The notes below the pieces were generated by a model. That model was not told the DNA's origin. It was given only the letters and a program-made list of their open reading frames with translations, and ran no database searches. 64,000 bases of DNA from Candidatus Saccharimonadota bacterium (GTDB taxonomy: Bacteria > Patescibacteriota > Saccharimonadia > Saccharimonadales > Saccharimonadaceae), in the NCBI GenBank assembly GCA_003246575.1, contig QJZZ01000001.1, positions 157,978-221,977 of the forward strand, given 5' to 3'. Positions 51,310 through 59,788 of this stretch are shown here, in pieces. A program made the position numbers and the translations under genes. The stretch's first letter is position 1; each line of letters begins with the position of its first letter.

Positions 51310-51921
51310 TCAAGCCGGCTCGTTGTCGAGACTTGCCCACACGTAGCGACAAGCGACTGATTCGTACGGATGCCACTGATGTGTTTCGGCAATTTCACGC
51401 ACCTGTTCAATCGATGCCGGCGGCGTCAAGCCGTACAGTCTTGCTACACCGTTTCGGATGCCGAGGTCACCAATAGGCAGGACGTCCATGCGCCGCATCG
51501 AAAACATCAAAAACATGTGCACTGTCCATTCGCCAACACCTTTGATGGCGATGAGTTTATGCATAATTTCATCGTTTGATAAGGCGTCGAGATGATCGAA
51601 CTGCACAGAGCCGTCGAGTACATGCGCGGCTAAGTCGCGAATATAGAGCGCCTTAGCGCGGCTTAGGCCGGCAGTGCGTAGCTCGTCTATATCTTTTGCG
51701 ATAATTTGCTCTGGATTCGGAAACTCATCACCACCAAACAACTCAATAAATCGTCGGTTGATAGCGGCGGCGGCTTTGACGCTTAGCTGTTGGCCGATGA
51801 TACTGCGCGCCAGTTGTCGATAGTACTCGTGATGTCGCTCGATTTCGGGAAGGCTAAATCGATCGATCAGTGTCGCCATAATCGGATCATGCGCGGCGAG
51901 ATGAAGATGTGCTTCATGCAT
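51310..51921 (-). CDS. DNA-3-methyladenine glycosylase (AlkA-type HhH-GPD)
   Basis: 203 residues from ATG 51921, which overlaps the end of the upstream hydrolase gene by 8 nt. HhH-GPD core: IIGQQLSVKAAAAINRRF, hairpin LIAIKGVGEWTVHMFLMF, and the catalytic Asp in MDVLPIGDLGIRNG. No FeS cluster Cys. It should remove alkylated bases. Part of a minus-strand run with the hydrolase and msrA. Confidence 0.88.
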   Translation of the reverse strand: MHEAHLHLAAHDPIMATLIDRFSLPEIERHHEYYRQLARSIIGQQLSVKAAAAINRRFIELFGGDEFPNPEQIIAKDIDELRTAGLSRAKALYIRDLAAHVLDGSVQFDHLDALSNDEIMHKLIAIKGVGEWTVHMFLMFSMRRMDVLPIGDLGIRNGVARLYGLTPPASIEQVREIAETHQWHPYESVACRYVWASLDNEPA

Positions 51922-52558
51922 CGATAGCAAGACTTTCGGTCAAGCGATGGTAGGTGCTTCCGGCTTTGTCGGCGGCAAGCTTCATCCAGTTGTCGTTGAA
52001 AGCTTTGCCGGAGTCCGATAGGATCGCATCGTGTGTTGGAAACGCTAGGGATGGTCGAATCTTCATGAGGTACTCCATGCCGTCTGCCGTCTTCATCCAT
52101 GGTGCGGCGATTGGCAGTGCTAGGACAGCGACCGGACCCTCAGGGAGCGCAAATGAGTCGCCAGGATAGTAGACAGCAGCGTTGATATACACACTAAGGT
52201 TTGCACAGTGCGGTGCGAGCTCGTGGATGATCGCGTGTTCGCCGCCAGAGAATTCGAGATGAAATGGCCCCTCATCGCGAACATCGCTGACCGAAACTGC
52301 AACCGCATTGGTGACTGCTGGATCGAGCGCGTCGATGACGTCTTGATGTGCCAGCACGTCTGCGTCTGGGTACTGTGCCTGGATAGTGATAATCTGCTCA
52401 GAGCTCAAATGATCGGGGTGGATGTGGGTGACGACAATTGCTGCGACTGGCGTCGTAGGTACCACAAAGTCACGTGACAAAACACCCGGGTCAACGACCA
52501 GGGTCTGGCCGTCTTTCGTGAGCGTGAAGCAGGCATGTTCAAATTTTTGTAGTTCCAT
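51914..52558 (-). CDS. Metallo-beta-lactamase-fold hydrolase
   Basis: 214 residues from ATG 52558 (GGAA upstream). The metal-binding motif THIHPDHLS (about 44-52) and later GGEHAIIHE and YPGDSF and FPTHD fit the UlaG/UPF0173-like group of the superfamily. Substrate cannot be told. It is 13 nt downstream of msrA, so the two are co-transcribed. Confidence 0.82.
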   Translation of the reverse strand: MELQKFEHACFTLTKDGQTLVVDPGVLSRDFVVPTTPVAAIVVTHIHPDHLSSEQIITIQAQYPDADVLAHQDVIDALDPAVTNAVAVSVSDVRDEGPFHLEFSGGEHAIIHELAPHCANLSVYINAAVYYPGDSFALPEGPVAVLALPIAAPWMKTADGMEYLMKIRPSLAFPTHDAILSDSGKAFNDNWMKLAADKAGSTYHRLTESLAIDA

Positions 52559-52571
52559 CGTGGGTTCCTTT

Positions 52572-53093
52572 CTATATAAAATACTGGGCGTAGTGCTGGC
52601 GAACTTTCTGTACTTTCGGTGAGATGACGACTGAGCAGTAGGGGTTCGCTGGGTTATTGGCGAAATAATCTTGATGCTCTGACTCTGCAGGATAAAACGC
52701 ATTGAGCGGGTCGATCTCTGTGACGATAGGATCATTCCATACACTTTCTGTGCGAGTACGAGCCTGTTCGAATAGCTGTCTTTGAGCCTCGTCTGCATAG
52801 AACATTGCCGAGCGATACTGTGGTCCAACGTCAGCACCTTGACGGTTGAGCGTCGTCGGATCATGAAGAATGAAGTAGATGTCGAGCAGCGCATCGGCGG
52901 GCAGGATCGATTCGTCGAAGGTTACCTGCACGCTCTCGGCGTGTCCTGTCTTGCCTGAGGCAACCGTGTAGTAGCTGGCGTCCTCGGCAGTTCCTTCCGC
53001 ATAGCCAGCAATCGATGCCGTCACGCCTTTGAGCTGACGAAATATGGCGTCCAGGCACCAGAAGCATCCACCAGCGAGCGTAAAAGTTGTCAT
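52572..53093 (-). CDS. msrA: Peptide methionine sulfoxide reductase A
   Basis: 173 residues from ATG 53093. Catalytic Cys in LAGGCFWCLDAIF, followed by GYAEGTAEDASYYTVASGKTGHAE and PLNAFYPAESEHQDYF. Repairs methionine-S-sulfoxide in proteins. TACAAT (53101-53106) ends 7 nt before the ATG (leaderless); an in-frame ATG at 53102 overlaps this box and is therefore not the start. First gene of a three-gene repair run with the hydrolase and AlkA-like genes. Confidence 0.94.
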   Translation of the reverse strand: MTTFTLAGGCFWCLDAIFRQLKGVTASIAGYAEGTAEDASYYTVASGKTGHAESVQVTFDESILPADALLDIYFILHDPTTLNRQGADVGPQYRSAMFYADEAQRQLFEQARTRTESVWNDPIVTEIDPLNAFYPAESEHQDYFANNPANPYCSVVISPKVQKVRQHYAQYFI

Positions 53094-53100
53094 ACTATCC

Positions 53101-53106
53101 ATTGTA
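53101..53106 (-). promoter_or_regulatory. -10 box, leaderless promoter of msrA
   Basis: TACAAT on the minus strand, 7 nt before ATG 53093. Confidence 0.6.
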
Positions 53107-53111
53107 CGCGC

Positions 53112-53117
53112 TATACT
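53112..53117 (+). promoter_or_regulatory. -10 box, leaderless promoter of the divergent gene
   Basis: TATACT, 7 nt before ATG 53125. Only 5 bp separate it from the msrA -10 box, so the two promoters cannot easily be occupied together. Confidence 0.6.
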
Positions 53118-53124
53118 GGACTAT

Positions 53125-53367
53125 ATGAAACGTCATACAGCGCATCGTGCGAAAAAAGGCGCTTGGTTCGTACCACTGCGCGGGAGCTTTCTGCCTGTAA
53201 ATACAAAAGGCTGGTCGCTGTACACCCTCTACGTGATATATCTCGTGGCGACGCTGCTCTATGTATGGTTCCGCGCGGTAGACATGCTTGATTATGTTGT
53301 TACGCTGCCACTGCTGCTTTTGGCGGGACTTGTGTCGATGACATTGGTTGCGGAACGTCATAGTTGA
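53125..53367 (+). CDS. Small two-TM hypothetical membrane protein
   Basis: 80 residues. Basic N-terminus (KRHTAHRAKKG), then two TM helices (about 29-50 and 55-75). Ends TGATG-fused to the MutY-like gene, hence an operon with it. No family recognised. Confidence 0.65.
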   Translation: MKRHTAHRAKKGAWFVPLRGSFLPVNTKGWSLYTLYVIYLVATLLYVWFRAVDMLDYVVTLPLLLLAGLVSMTLVAERHS

Positions 53368-54167
53368 TGAGACGAGACGACTTTACTCGTTTGATAGAGG
53401 AGATGGGGCGCGAACATTGGCGCTCGATGCCATGGCGGGATGATACGAATCCCTATTTTGTTGTCGTGAGCGAACTGATGTTACAGCAGACGCAGGTGAG
53501 TCGTGTGTTACCAAAATTCGATGCGTTTATTGCTCGGTTTCCTGATGTCGCGAAGCTTGCTACTGCCTCGCTGGCGGAAGTGATCGAACTGTGGCAGGGG
53601 CTTGGCTACAATCGCCGCGCGAAATATCTTCACGAGATGGCCCGTACAGTCGAAGGCGAATACGGAGGCCAATTTCCGCGACAGTATTCTGAGTTATTGC
53701 AGCTACCCGGCATAGGTCCGAATACTGCAGGGGCGATTATGGCGTATGCGTACAATACGCCCGTAACGTTCATCGAAACCAATATCCGCACTGTCTACAT
53801 CCATCATTTTTTTGCTGATGATTTCGCCGTTGATGATGCACAGTTGCGCGACCTACTCGAAGAGACGCTCGACCAGGAGCATCCACGAGAATTTTACTGG
53901 GCGCTAATGGATTATGGTTCGTGGCTCAAGGCAAATGGTGTACGCAACAACTCACAGAGTCGTCAGTACAAAAAGCAAGCACCTCTTGCCGGAAGTGTGC
54001 GTGAAGTCAGGGGGCAGATTCTCAGGCAGCTCACTGTTGCGGCGAGTTCAGAATGGGACCTCAGGATAGTGCTCGGTGCTGATGAGCGGTTTGATAGGGC
54101 GCTACACGGACTCGCAGACGATGGTTTGATTCAGCTGGTTGACGGGTATTGGCGATTGACGAGGTAG
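53367..54167 (+). CDS. MutY-like adenine DNA glycosylase without FeS cluster
   Basis: 266 residues from ATG 53367. HhH-GPD fold: the catalytic Glu36 in SELMLQQTQVSRV matches MutY (MLQQT), the hairpin is LPGIGPNTAGAIMAYA. Two oddities: the usual catalytic Asp position (LDGNVxRV in MutY) reads IETNIRTV, giving Glu137, and the whole protein has no Cys, so the four-Cys [4Fe-4S] loop is missing. The MutT-like C-terminal domain is also absent; a small helical C-terminus (winged-helix-like) follows. May remove A opposite 8-oxoG or another mispaired base. Confidence 0.82.
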   Translation: MRRDDFTRLIEEMGREHWRSMPWRDDTNPYFVVVSELMLQQTQVSRVLPKFDAFIARFPDVAKLATASLAEVIELWQGLGYNRRAKYLHEMARTVEGEYGGQFPRQYSELLQLPGIGPNTAGAIMAYAYNTPVTFIETNIRTVYIHHFFADDFAVDDAQLRDLLEETLDQEHPREFYWALMDYGSWLKANGVRNNSQSRQYKKQAPLAGSVREVRGQILRQLTVAASSEWDLRIVLGADERFDRALHGLADDGLIQLVDGYWRLTR

Positions 54168-54178
54168 GGTGAGCACGC

Positions 54179-54184
54179 CATAAT
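54179..54184 (+). promoter_or_regulatory. -10 box, leaderless promoter
   Basis: CATAAT, 7 nt before ATG 54192. Confidence 0.45.
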
Positions 54185-54191
54185 AGAACCT

Positions 54192-54728
54192 ATGCAAAAA
54201 ATCCTGCGAGCCATTGTTTTGTCACTTGGGGCGGTTTGTGTCGTGGCATATCCAACCTATGCTATTAGTGGTGTCGTTTTGACTGATTCGCAAATTGAGC
54301 TCATCCGATCAACGTGCCAGACGGCGCAGGTAAATCTCAACACGCTTCACACCAATGATGCTGTCCTTCGTGTCAATCTGGGTGAGCGCTACCTCAATAT
54401 TGCGCGCCGCCTCATGGCACCGATGAACAGCCGTATTGCACTGAATGGACTCGATGGTGTTGCACTTGCGCAGACAGCGGTGAGCTACAACGAAGGCTAC
54501 CAATCGTTTAGTACCGCGTATGCAACCTATCAGACAAGTCTTGAGACGGCGATCAATATAGATTGTCGTGCTCAGCCGGTGGAATTTTATCAAGCAATTG
54601 AGAAGGCCCGCGCCGATCGCGGCGATGTTGCGTACGTTGTCGAGCAGATGTATACGCTCGGCGTCCAGTACCGCACACAGTTGGACGAGTTTGCGAAAAA
54701 TATTTCTGCTACAGGAACGCAACAGTGA
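54192..54728 (+). CDS. Secreted hypothetical protein
   Basis: 178 residues. Signal peptide (about 1-24, cleavage near TYAISG), then an all-helical domain (VLTDSQIELIRSTCQTAQVNLNTL onward) with two Cys, probably bridged. Four nt overlap (GTGA) with the next gene; both look like an envelope pair. No known domain recognised. Confidence 0.72.
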   Translation: MQKILRAIVLSLGAVCVVAYPTYAISGVVLTDSQIELIRSTCQTAQVNLNTLHTNDAVLRVNLGERYLNIARRLMAPMNSRIALNGLDGVALAQTAVSYNEGYQSFSTAYATYQTSLETAINIDCRAQPVEFYQAIEKARADRGDVAYVVEQMYTLGVQYRTQLDEFAKNISATGTQQ

Positions 54729-55102
54729 ACGACAAACATTCAATCGCAGCACAGTTGAAGGACCTTGATGCCGAAACACTACCTTGGTACCGTCGCAATT
54801 TGGTGATGCTCATTATCGCCGCAGTTGTTTTCGCGATCGCGCTGACGAGCCTATCGCTCCATCTCTACAGTACGAGCACTGCATCCCAACTTGATTTGAG
54901 TCGTCCTGGCTATGAATCAGTGCGTGCAGCAATCGAAAAAAATGACATCAAAGACTTTTCGGCAACTGGCGTTATCACAGGCGAGACAATCGACCAGTTT
55001 GATACGCTCTATGATGCACAGGTGACCAAGACCCAATCCACGCAACTATCGAGTGATGCACTTTCGGACGAAGCGCTCGGCTTGCCGTCGATTGGCAATT
55101 AA
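54725..55102 (+). CDS. Single-TM hypothetical protein
   Basis: 125 residues, GTG start in a GTGA overlap. Cytoplasmic N-terminus of about 24 residues, one TM (about 26-48), then an extracytoplasmic Ser/Thr/Asp-rich segment. Stop interlocked with that of the convergent antiporter (TTAA). Function unknown. Confidence 0.65.
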   Translation: MNDKHSIAAQLKDLDAETLPWYRRNLVMLIIAAVVFAIALTSLSLHLYSTSTASQLDLSRPGYESVRAAIEKNDIKDFSATGVITGETIDQFDTLYDAQVTKTQSTQLSSDALSDEALGLPSIGN

Positions 55103-56790
55103 CTTCCGGAAGACTCGAGTGCTTTACGGCCAATCGTGATCAGGTGACGATCGCGATAATTCGAAAGAGCTGCATGGCTCATGCCGTGTCGTTTGATAAA
55201 GTTTGAGATGCGTTCGGAGCCGATGTAGTGCGGCAAACTAACATAGCTTGCGCCATGCTCGTAGAGTGTTGCAGCATCCTCGTAACTGATGGCGTGGCAG
55301 ACAAAACTCACGTGCGGGTTGTGTCGACGTAGGTACTTGAGCGTGACGAGGTTGGTCTCGAGTGTATCGAGTGTTGACACGATCAGCTCTGCTCGAGCGG
55401 CATTGATCTCTTCAAGAAATTCTTCGTCAGTCATGTCACCGTACGCGTGGCGAATACCTTGATGTTCGAGGTGCTCGATGATTTCAGGGTTGTAGTCAAC
55501 CACTAGATATTTTTGATTCATCTCACGAAACGCTTCGACAAACTCATGTCCACCCTTGTGGTAGCCGAACAGAATCACAGGAAAACTCGCGCGCCGTTGA
55601 CGTTCGCTGCGCGTGACTTTGCGTTCAAAGAATTTCAAGTGCTGTTCGAGCAGACGGTAGATTGTCTCGTCGTACTTCATCAAGTAGGTCGAGATGCCGA
55701 TAGTGATCAGCGCTACCAGTGTGATAACAGGCACAGCGCGTTCGGCGACGACACCCGATGACGCAGCGAAAATGATCAAGATGATCGAAAATTCCGACAC
55801 TTGGCTTAGGTGAATTGCTGTCTTGAACGCTGTCAATCGAGTGTAGCGCATCCAGCCGAGAGTACTCATCACAAAGAGCGGCTTGCCGACCATGACAACG
55901 AGTGAGAGCAGGATTGCCGGTACGAAACTTTCCTTGATCGCGTCGAAGGTGAATAGCTCGCCGAGTGTGACGAAAAATAGCACAACGAAAAAGTCACGAA
56001 GTGGCTTGAGTTTTGATGCCATTTCGGTTGCGTAAGGAAGCCCGGCGAGCGAGACTCCAGCGAACAGCGCGCCAACTTCGTGTGAGAGCCCGGCGAGTTC
56101 GAACAGACTGGCAACACTGAGACCCCAGCCGATAGAGAAGAGGAACAACAGCTCACTTGATTTTGCTAGCAACTTGCCGATACGTGGTACGACGTATGTG
56201 CCCATGAGCGCGAGTCCGAGTCCGAGTCCGAGCGCCCGTAGTCCAAGTCCTTCAAATGCACCGATGGTGATATCACCCTTTGCGAGCATTGCGGCTACAA
56301 CGAGTGCGATGGTTGCTACAACATCCTCGACGAGCAGTACACCGATAGCGATTTGACCATACAATCGGCCGAGTTCATGTTTGTCTGAGAGCACCTTGAG
56401 CACGATGATTGTTGAACTAAAGAACAGAGCAATACCGAGGAACATAGCTGTCTGATTATCGAAACCGAGTAGGAGCGAGAGGCCGTGACCCACTGACCCA
56501 ACCAGCAGTAGAACTGCCATAGAAGCGCTGAGCGATACTCTGCCGAGTCCACGGATGACGCCCGCATTCAGGCCGAGACCGATAATGAACAGAAGTAAGG
56601 CGATGCCAATTTGTGCAAATGTTTCAAAGGCATCTTTGGCGTGTACGAGATTCAATACGCTCGGCCCCACGATGATACCAGTGAGGATGTATCCCATGAT
56701 GAGCGGCTGGCGAAGAAGGCGCATAACAATAGACATGACTGCCGCTACGGCGATGACTAGACTGATTTGTGTGAATATACTCAGGTCCAT
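55099..56790 (-). CDS. Kef-type cation/proton antiporter with TrkA-N domain
   Basis: 563 residues. About 12 TM helices of the CPA2 family (GYILTGIIVGPSVL, FIIGLGLN, ELAGLSHEVGALFAGVSLA) followed by a cytoplasmic Rossmann RCK/TrkA-N domain (VILFGYHKGGHEFVEAF, LVVDYNPEIIEHLEHQGIRHAYGDMTD). Such proteins export K+ or Na+ in exchange for H+ under nucleotide or thiol control. No TrkA-C domain seen. Own promoter upstream with a short leader. Confidence 0.9.
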   Translation of the reverse strand: MDLSIFTQISLVIAVAAVMSIVMRLLRQPLIMGYILTGIIVGPSVLNLVHAKDAFETFAQIGIALLLFIIGLGLNAGVIRGLGRVSLSASMAVLLLVGSVGHGLSLLLGFDNQTAMFLGIALFFSSTIIVLKVLSDKHELGRLYGQIAIGVLLVEDVVATIALVVAAMLAKGDITIGAFEGLGLRALGLGLGLALMGTYVVPRIGKLLAKSSELLFLFSIGWGLSVASLFELAGLSHEVGALFAGVSLAGLPYATEMASKLKPLRDFFVVLFFVTLGELFTFDAIKESFVPAILLSLVVMVGKPLFVMSTLGWMRYTRLTAFKTAIHLSQVSEFSIILIIFAASSGVVAERAVPVITLVALITIGISTYLMKYDETIYRLLEQHLKFFERKVTRSERQRRASFPVILFGYHKGGHEFVEAFREMNQKYLVVDYNPEIIEHLEHQGIRHAYGDMTDEEFLEEINAARAELIVSTLDTLETNLVTLKYLRRHNPHVSFVCHAISYEDAATLYEHGASYVSLPHYIGSERISNFIKRHGMSHAALSNYRDRHLITIGRKALESSGS

Positions 56791-56863
56791 TGTTTATTTC
56801 GTCCCACTCTTTATACATAAGTAGTATCCCATAACCTCGAGAGAAACTCAAGCCACGCTGTGC

Positions 56864-56869
56864 TAAAAT
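56864..56869 (+). promoter_or_regulatory. Extended -10 box, leaderless promoter of the Sua5-trmB operon
   Basis: TAAAAT preceded by TG-C, 7 nt before ATG 56877. Confidence 0.55.
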
Positions 56870-56876
56870 AGGACAA

Positions 56877-57437
56877 ATGAAAACAGTGTCATCACTTTCA
56901 GACCCAAGCGTTGCTGCCGTACTCGATGCCGGCGGAATTGTCGTTGCGCGAACCGATACGATTTATGGCATATTGGCGCGAGCTGATGATGAACGTGCAG
57001 TGCAGCGCGTGTTCGCGGTCAAGGGCCGTAGTGACTACAAGTCTCCGATCGTCTTGATTGCAAGCCGTGAACAAATGCTCGTGCCGCTGCCTGCTCGCGA
57101 ATACGAACTTTCGCTAAGCGTCTGGCCAGGCCCGGTGACAATCGCTATTCCTGTCGATACCGCAACCGCACCTGCATGGCTTCATCGTGGAAACAGCGAA
57201 TTTGGACATCGTATGCCAGGCAAAGATGATTTGCGTGAATTGATTGCCGTGACCGGTCCGCTGATTGCGCCAAGCGCCAATCATGAAGGCGAAGAGCCGG
57301 CGATGGATATCGAGCGAGCCAGGGCGTATTTCGGTGATGAGATTGATCTCTATGTCGATGGTGGGCGAGTCGAAGGCGGTACGCCATCACAGCTCCTGCG
57401 CATCAATGAATCAGGTGAAGTCGAGCGACTCAGGTGA
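56877..57437 (+). CDS. tsaC: Threonylcarbamoyl-AMP synthase (Sua5/YrdC/TsaC)
   Basis: 186 residues. YrdC fold: GGIVVARTDTIYGILARA, VFAVKGRSDYKSPIVL, WPGPVTIAIPV, and APSANHEGEEPAMDI. It makes threonylcarbamoyl-AMP from Thr, bicarbonate and ATP for t6A37 of ANN-decoding tRNAs. Some residues of the KR/SxN signature differ (KGR...KSP), so it could be a diverged member. Followed by trmB with a GTGA overlap, making a tRNA-modification operon. Confidence 0.88.
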   Translation: MKTVSSLSDPSVAAVLDAGGIVVARTDTIYGILARADDERAVQRVFAVKGRSDYKSPIVLIASREQMLVPLPAREYELSLSVWPGPVTIAIPVDTATAPAWLHRGNSEFGHRMPGKDDLRELIAVTGPLIAPSANHEGEEPAMDIERARAYFGDEIDLYVDGGRVEGGTPSQLLRINESGEVERLR

Positions 57438-58087
57438 GCGAGTACGTTGATCCAACACAGTTTGTCATTACTCGTCGTCGCAAAAAGTACAAATTTGCCA
57501 AATTCCACAATGCCGAAAATTGTTTTGAATTCGACGAGTGGACGAAGCGACCTGTTGACGTCGTAGAAATAGGGGCGGGCAGTGGACGATTCAGCGTCGA
57601 ACTCGCTCTACTCCACCCGGACAAAACGTTCGTTGCGCTCGATGTCAAAGCCGACCGCTTGCAAAAGGGCGCCTATGACGCGCTTGAACGCGGCATCAAA
57701 AACATCTACTTTATTCGTGCTCGGGCCGACCAAGTCTCGGAATTATTTGACGAACAATCACTCGATACGGTATGGGTGACCTTTCCAGACCCGTACCCGA
57801 AGAAGCGCGCTGCCGGACGTCGTCTGACGCATCAACATTTTCTCTCGCAGTACCAACAGCTGCTCCGTCCGACGGGAAGTTTTTGTCTCAAGCACGACAA
57901 TCCAGAGTTTTTTTCCTGGAGTCTAGAGCAACTTGTTGCGGCGAAATGGCATATTGAAGAATTGAGCTTCGACCTTCATGAATCGGAATTGAGCGAGGAG
58001 TACCGTATCAAAACTGACTACGAACGACGCTGGCTCGATGAAGGTCGGCATACCAATTTCGTCCGTGCTTGCTATAATCGAACATAA
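57434..58087 (+). CDS. trmB: tRNA (guanine-N7-)-methyltransferase
   Basis: 217 residues, GTG start. SAM-binding motif VVEIGAGSGRFSVELA, then VALDVKADRLQKGA and the TrmB signature VWVTFPDPYPKKRAAGRRLTHQHFL, and a C-terminal TDYERRWLDEGRHTNFV. It methylates G46 in tRNA variable loops. Its end lies one base before the start of the permease gene. Confidence 0.93.
   Translation: MSEYVDPTQFVITRRRKKYKFAKFHNAENCFEFDEWTKRPVDVVEIGAGSGRFSVELALLHPDKTFVALDVKADRLQKGAYDALERGIKNIYFIRARADQVSELFDEQSLDTVWVTFPDPYPKKRAAGRRLTHQHFLSQYQQLLRPTGSFCLKHDNPEFFSWSLEQLVAAKWHIEELSFDLHESELSEEYRIKTDYERRWLDEGRHTNFVRACYNRT
58073..58078 (+). promoter_or_regulatory. Extended -10 box of the DMT permease gene
   Basis: Perfect TATAAT preceded by TG-C, inside the end of trmB, 8 nt before ATG 58087. 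Confidence 0.6.
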
Positions 58088-59007
58088 TGAAACGTGGCGG
58101 TAGAAGATGGTTCTGGATTGCGCTTGTCGCGGCGCTGCTCGCGGCGCCAAACGCGACAATTGTGCGCGTTGCTATCGATAGTGCTGATCCGTATTACTGG
58201 ATTGCAACGCGCTTCATTTTGATTAGCATCGTATGTCTGCCGTTCGTCATCAAAGCGCGCAAGGTTTTCGCGAAGTCAAAGGCTCGCCGAGAACTTCTGA
58301 AGGCAAGCATCGCTCTGACGATTGCTATGCTATCGTTTACCTTCGCTGTTTACTACAGCCAAGCGAGCTACGTATCGATCATTACCTTGATGACGCCGAT
58401 TATATTCGTGACGTTGTCGGCTCGGTTTGTCGGCGAACGTATCAACTCGCGATCGGTTGCCGGTATCACGCTTGCGGCCGCGGGTGCAGTGATACTGGTG
58501 TTGCTGCCAATTGCCTTGCAGCAAGGTGGCGTGACATTTTATCCACTCGCAACCGTCTTCGGACTGATTGATTGTATTGCCTATGCGTTTGGAATTATCT
58601 ATTTGCGCAGGGCAGACGAAGCGGGCGTCGGCACGATGGCGTCGATTGGTGTATCTGCAACTATGACGGCACTGGTCGCGTCACTACTACTCGTGTTATA
58701 TGGTGATTTTCATCGAATTCCTGTCGATGGTGGCTACTGGCTGGCCGTTGCGTACTCGGCCTTGATTGTTGCGCTCCTCGCTCGTGCGCTCAATGTCATC
58801 GTCTACGAACGACTTGGCTCGACAACTGTCAGTGCGCTTGGATACCTGCAAACATTGGCAGCTATTTTGATACCAGTTGCGGTCCTTGGAGAAAAATTAT
58901 CACCAGAGATGGTGATAGGCGGGGCGCTCATTTTATTTGGTGTCTACGTCGTCGAATCGCACAAGCATCCGCACGGACGCCATCATTTTATTCATCAGCA
59001 TCGGTAG
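58087..59007 (+). CDS. EamA/DMT-family transporter
   Basis: 306 residues with ten TM helices in two EamA repeats (about 10-140 and 155-290). A His-rich C-terminus (HKHPHGRHHFIHQHR) could bind metal. The drug/metabolite transporter superfamily exports or imports metabolites; substrate unknown. The last 20 nt overlap the convergent HD gene. Confidence 0.85.
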   Translation: MKRGGRRWFWIALVAALLAAPNATIVRVAIDSADPYYWIATRFILISIVCLPFVIKARKVFAKSKARRELLKASIALTIAMLSFTFAVYYSQASYVSIITLMTPIIFVTLSARFVGERINSRSVAGITLAAAGAVILVLLPIALQQGGVTFYPLATVFGLIDCIAYAFGIIYLRRADEAGVGTMASIGVSATMTALVASLLLVLYGDFHRIPVDGGYWLAVAYSALIVALLARALNVIVYERLGSTTVSALGYLQTLAAILIPVAVLGEKLSPEMVIGGALILFGVYVVESHKHPHGRHHFIHQHR

Positions 59008-59761
59008 GCGAAATACCGTAGTTCGCAAGCTCGTCACGGACGGCAGTCAAATACGTGAAGTGACCGAGTTTTTCTGTGTTATTCTCGTGCACTTCTTCGA
59101 CGAGTCGCTCCAAAATAGGGCGAAGTATAGGATTGTCTTTGTGAAGCTCCAAGGACTCGCGAGCCTTCTTGACGGTGTCCGAAACCTGTAGCTCATGCGC
59201 TGCTTCGTACAATTCATGAACCAATTCATCACCGGTGATCGGCGCGTGCATGATGAGCGCTTCGGCACGGGTCAAGAATGTATCGTCGACATCACTGAAA
59301 AATTTGTGAAAGATAAAACTGCGAACGTTTGCTTCGTCGCGGCGATTCTGGTCGGTCTTTTTGCCGCTCATGATATCACCAACGACAGTCAAACCGGCGT
59401 CTGTGATTGATTGGTGCTCCGATTCGCCGACATCATGGAAGAAGGCGGTGAAGTAAAGGAGCGCTTGGTCTTCTGGTGAGATTTCGTATTTTTTGCCGAT
59501 TTCTGCTGCAAGTGTCGCCGTGAGATGGCGCTCAGCGAGCTCCATTTGGTGCTCGAGTGGAAGTGAATCATCGCCAAGTAGTTCGGGGATGCGTGAGTAG
59601 TGTTCTTCTGGAAAACGACTCGCGTAGCGCGGCGTCTGCTTGTTCATTCCGTGGGCGATATCGCTATCATAGAAGCGATCACGTAGCTCACCCAGGTCGA
59701 TGTAGCCTCCATTGTTTGAGGGAATAGCTGTAGAAGTGGCAGTCAGTAACTCAGCTGTCAT
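58988..59761 (-). CDS. HD-domain hydrolase
   Basis: 257 residues. The metal-binding HD signature is AFFHDVGESEHQ with an upstream conserved His in AERHLTAT and later IMHAPITG. HD proteins are phosphohydrolases acting on nucleotides or second messengers; the specific substrate is not evident. TATAAT (59769-59774) ends 7 nt before the ATG. Overlaps the permease gene end. Confidence 0.82.
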   Translation of the reverse strand: MTAELLTATSTAIPSNNGGYIDLGELRDRFYDSDIAHGMNKQTPRYASRFPEEHYSRIPELLGDDSLPLEHQMELAERHLTATLAAEIGKKYEISPEDQALLYFTAFFHDVGESEHQSITDAGLTVVGDIMSGKKTDQNRRDEANVRSFIFHKFFSDVDDTFLTRAEALIMHAPITGDELVHELYEAAHELQVSDTVKKARESLELHKDNPILRPILERLVEEVHENNTEKLGHFTYLTAVRDELANYGISPTDADE

Positions 59762-59768
59762 TATATAT

Positions 59769-59774
59769 ATTATA
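59769..59774 (-). promoter_or_regulatory. -10 box, leaderless promoter of the HD gene
   Basis: TATAAT on the minus strand, 7 nt before ATG 59761. Confidence 0.6.
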
Positions 59775-59788
59775 TACCAATTAACAAT

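Noticed and set aside
52559-52894. Upstream extension of the metallo-beta-lactamase frame
   Set aside because: It lies antiparallel in phase within msrA on the same strand but another frame; the MBL domain begins at 52558 with an SD before it.
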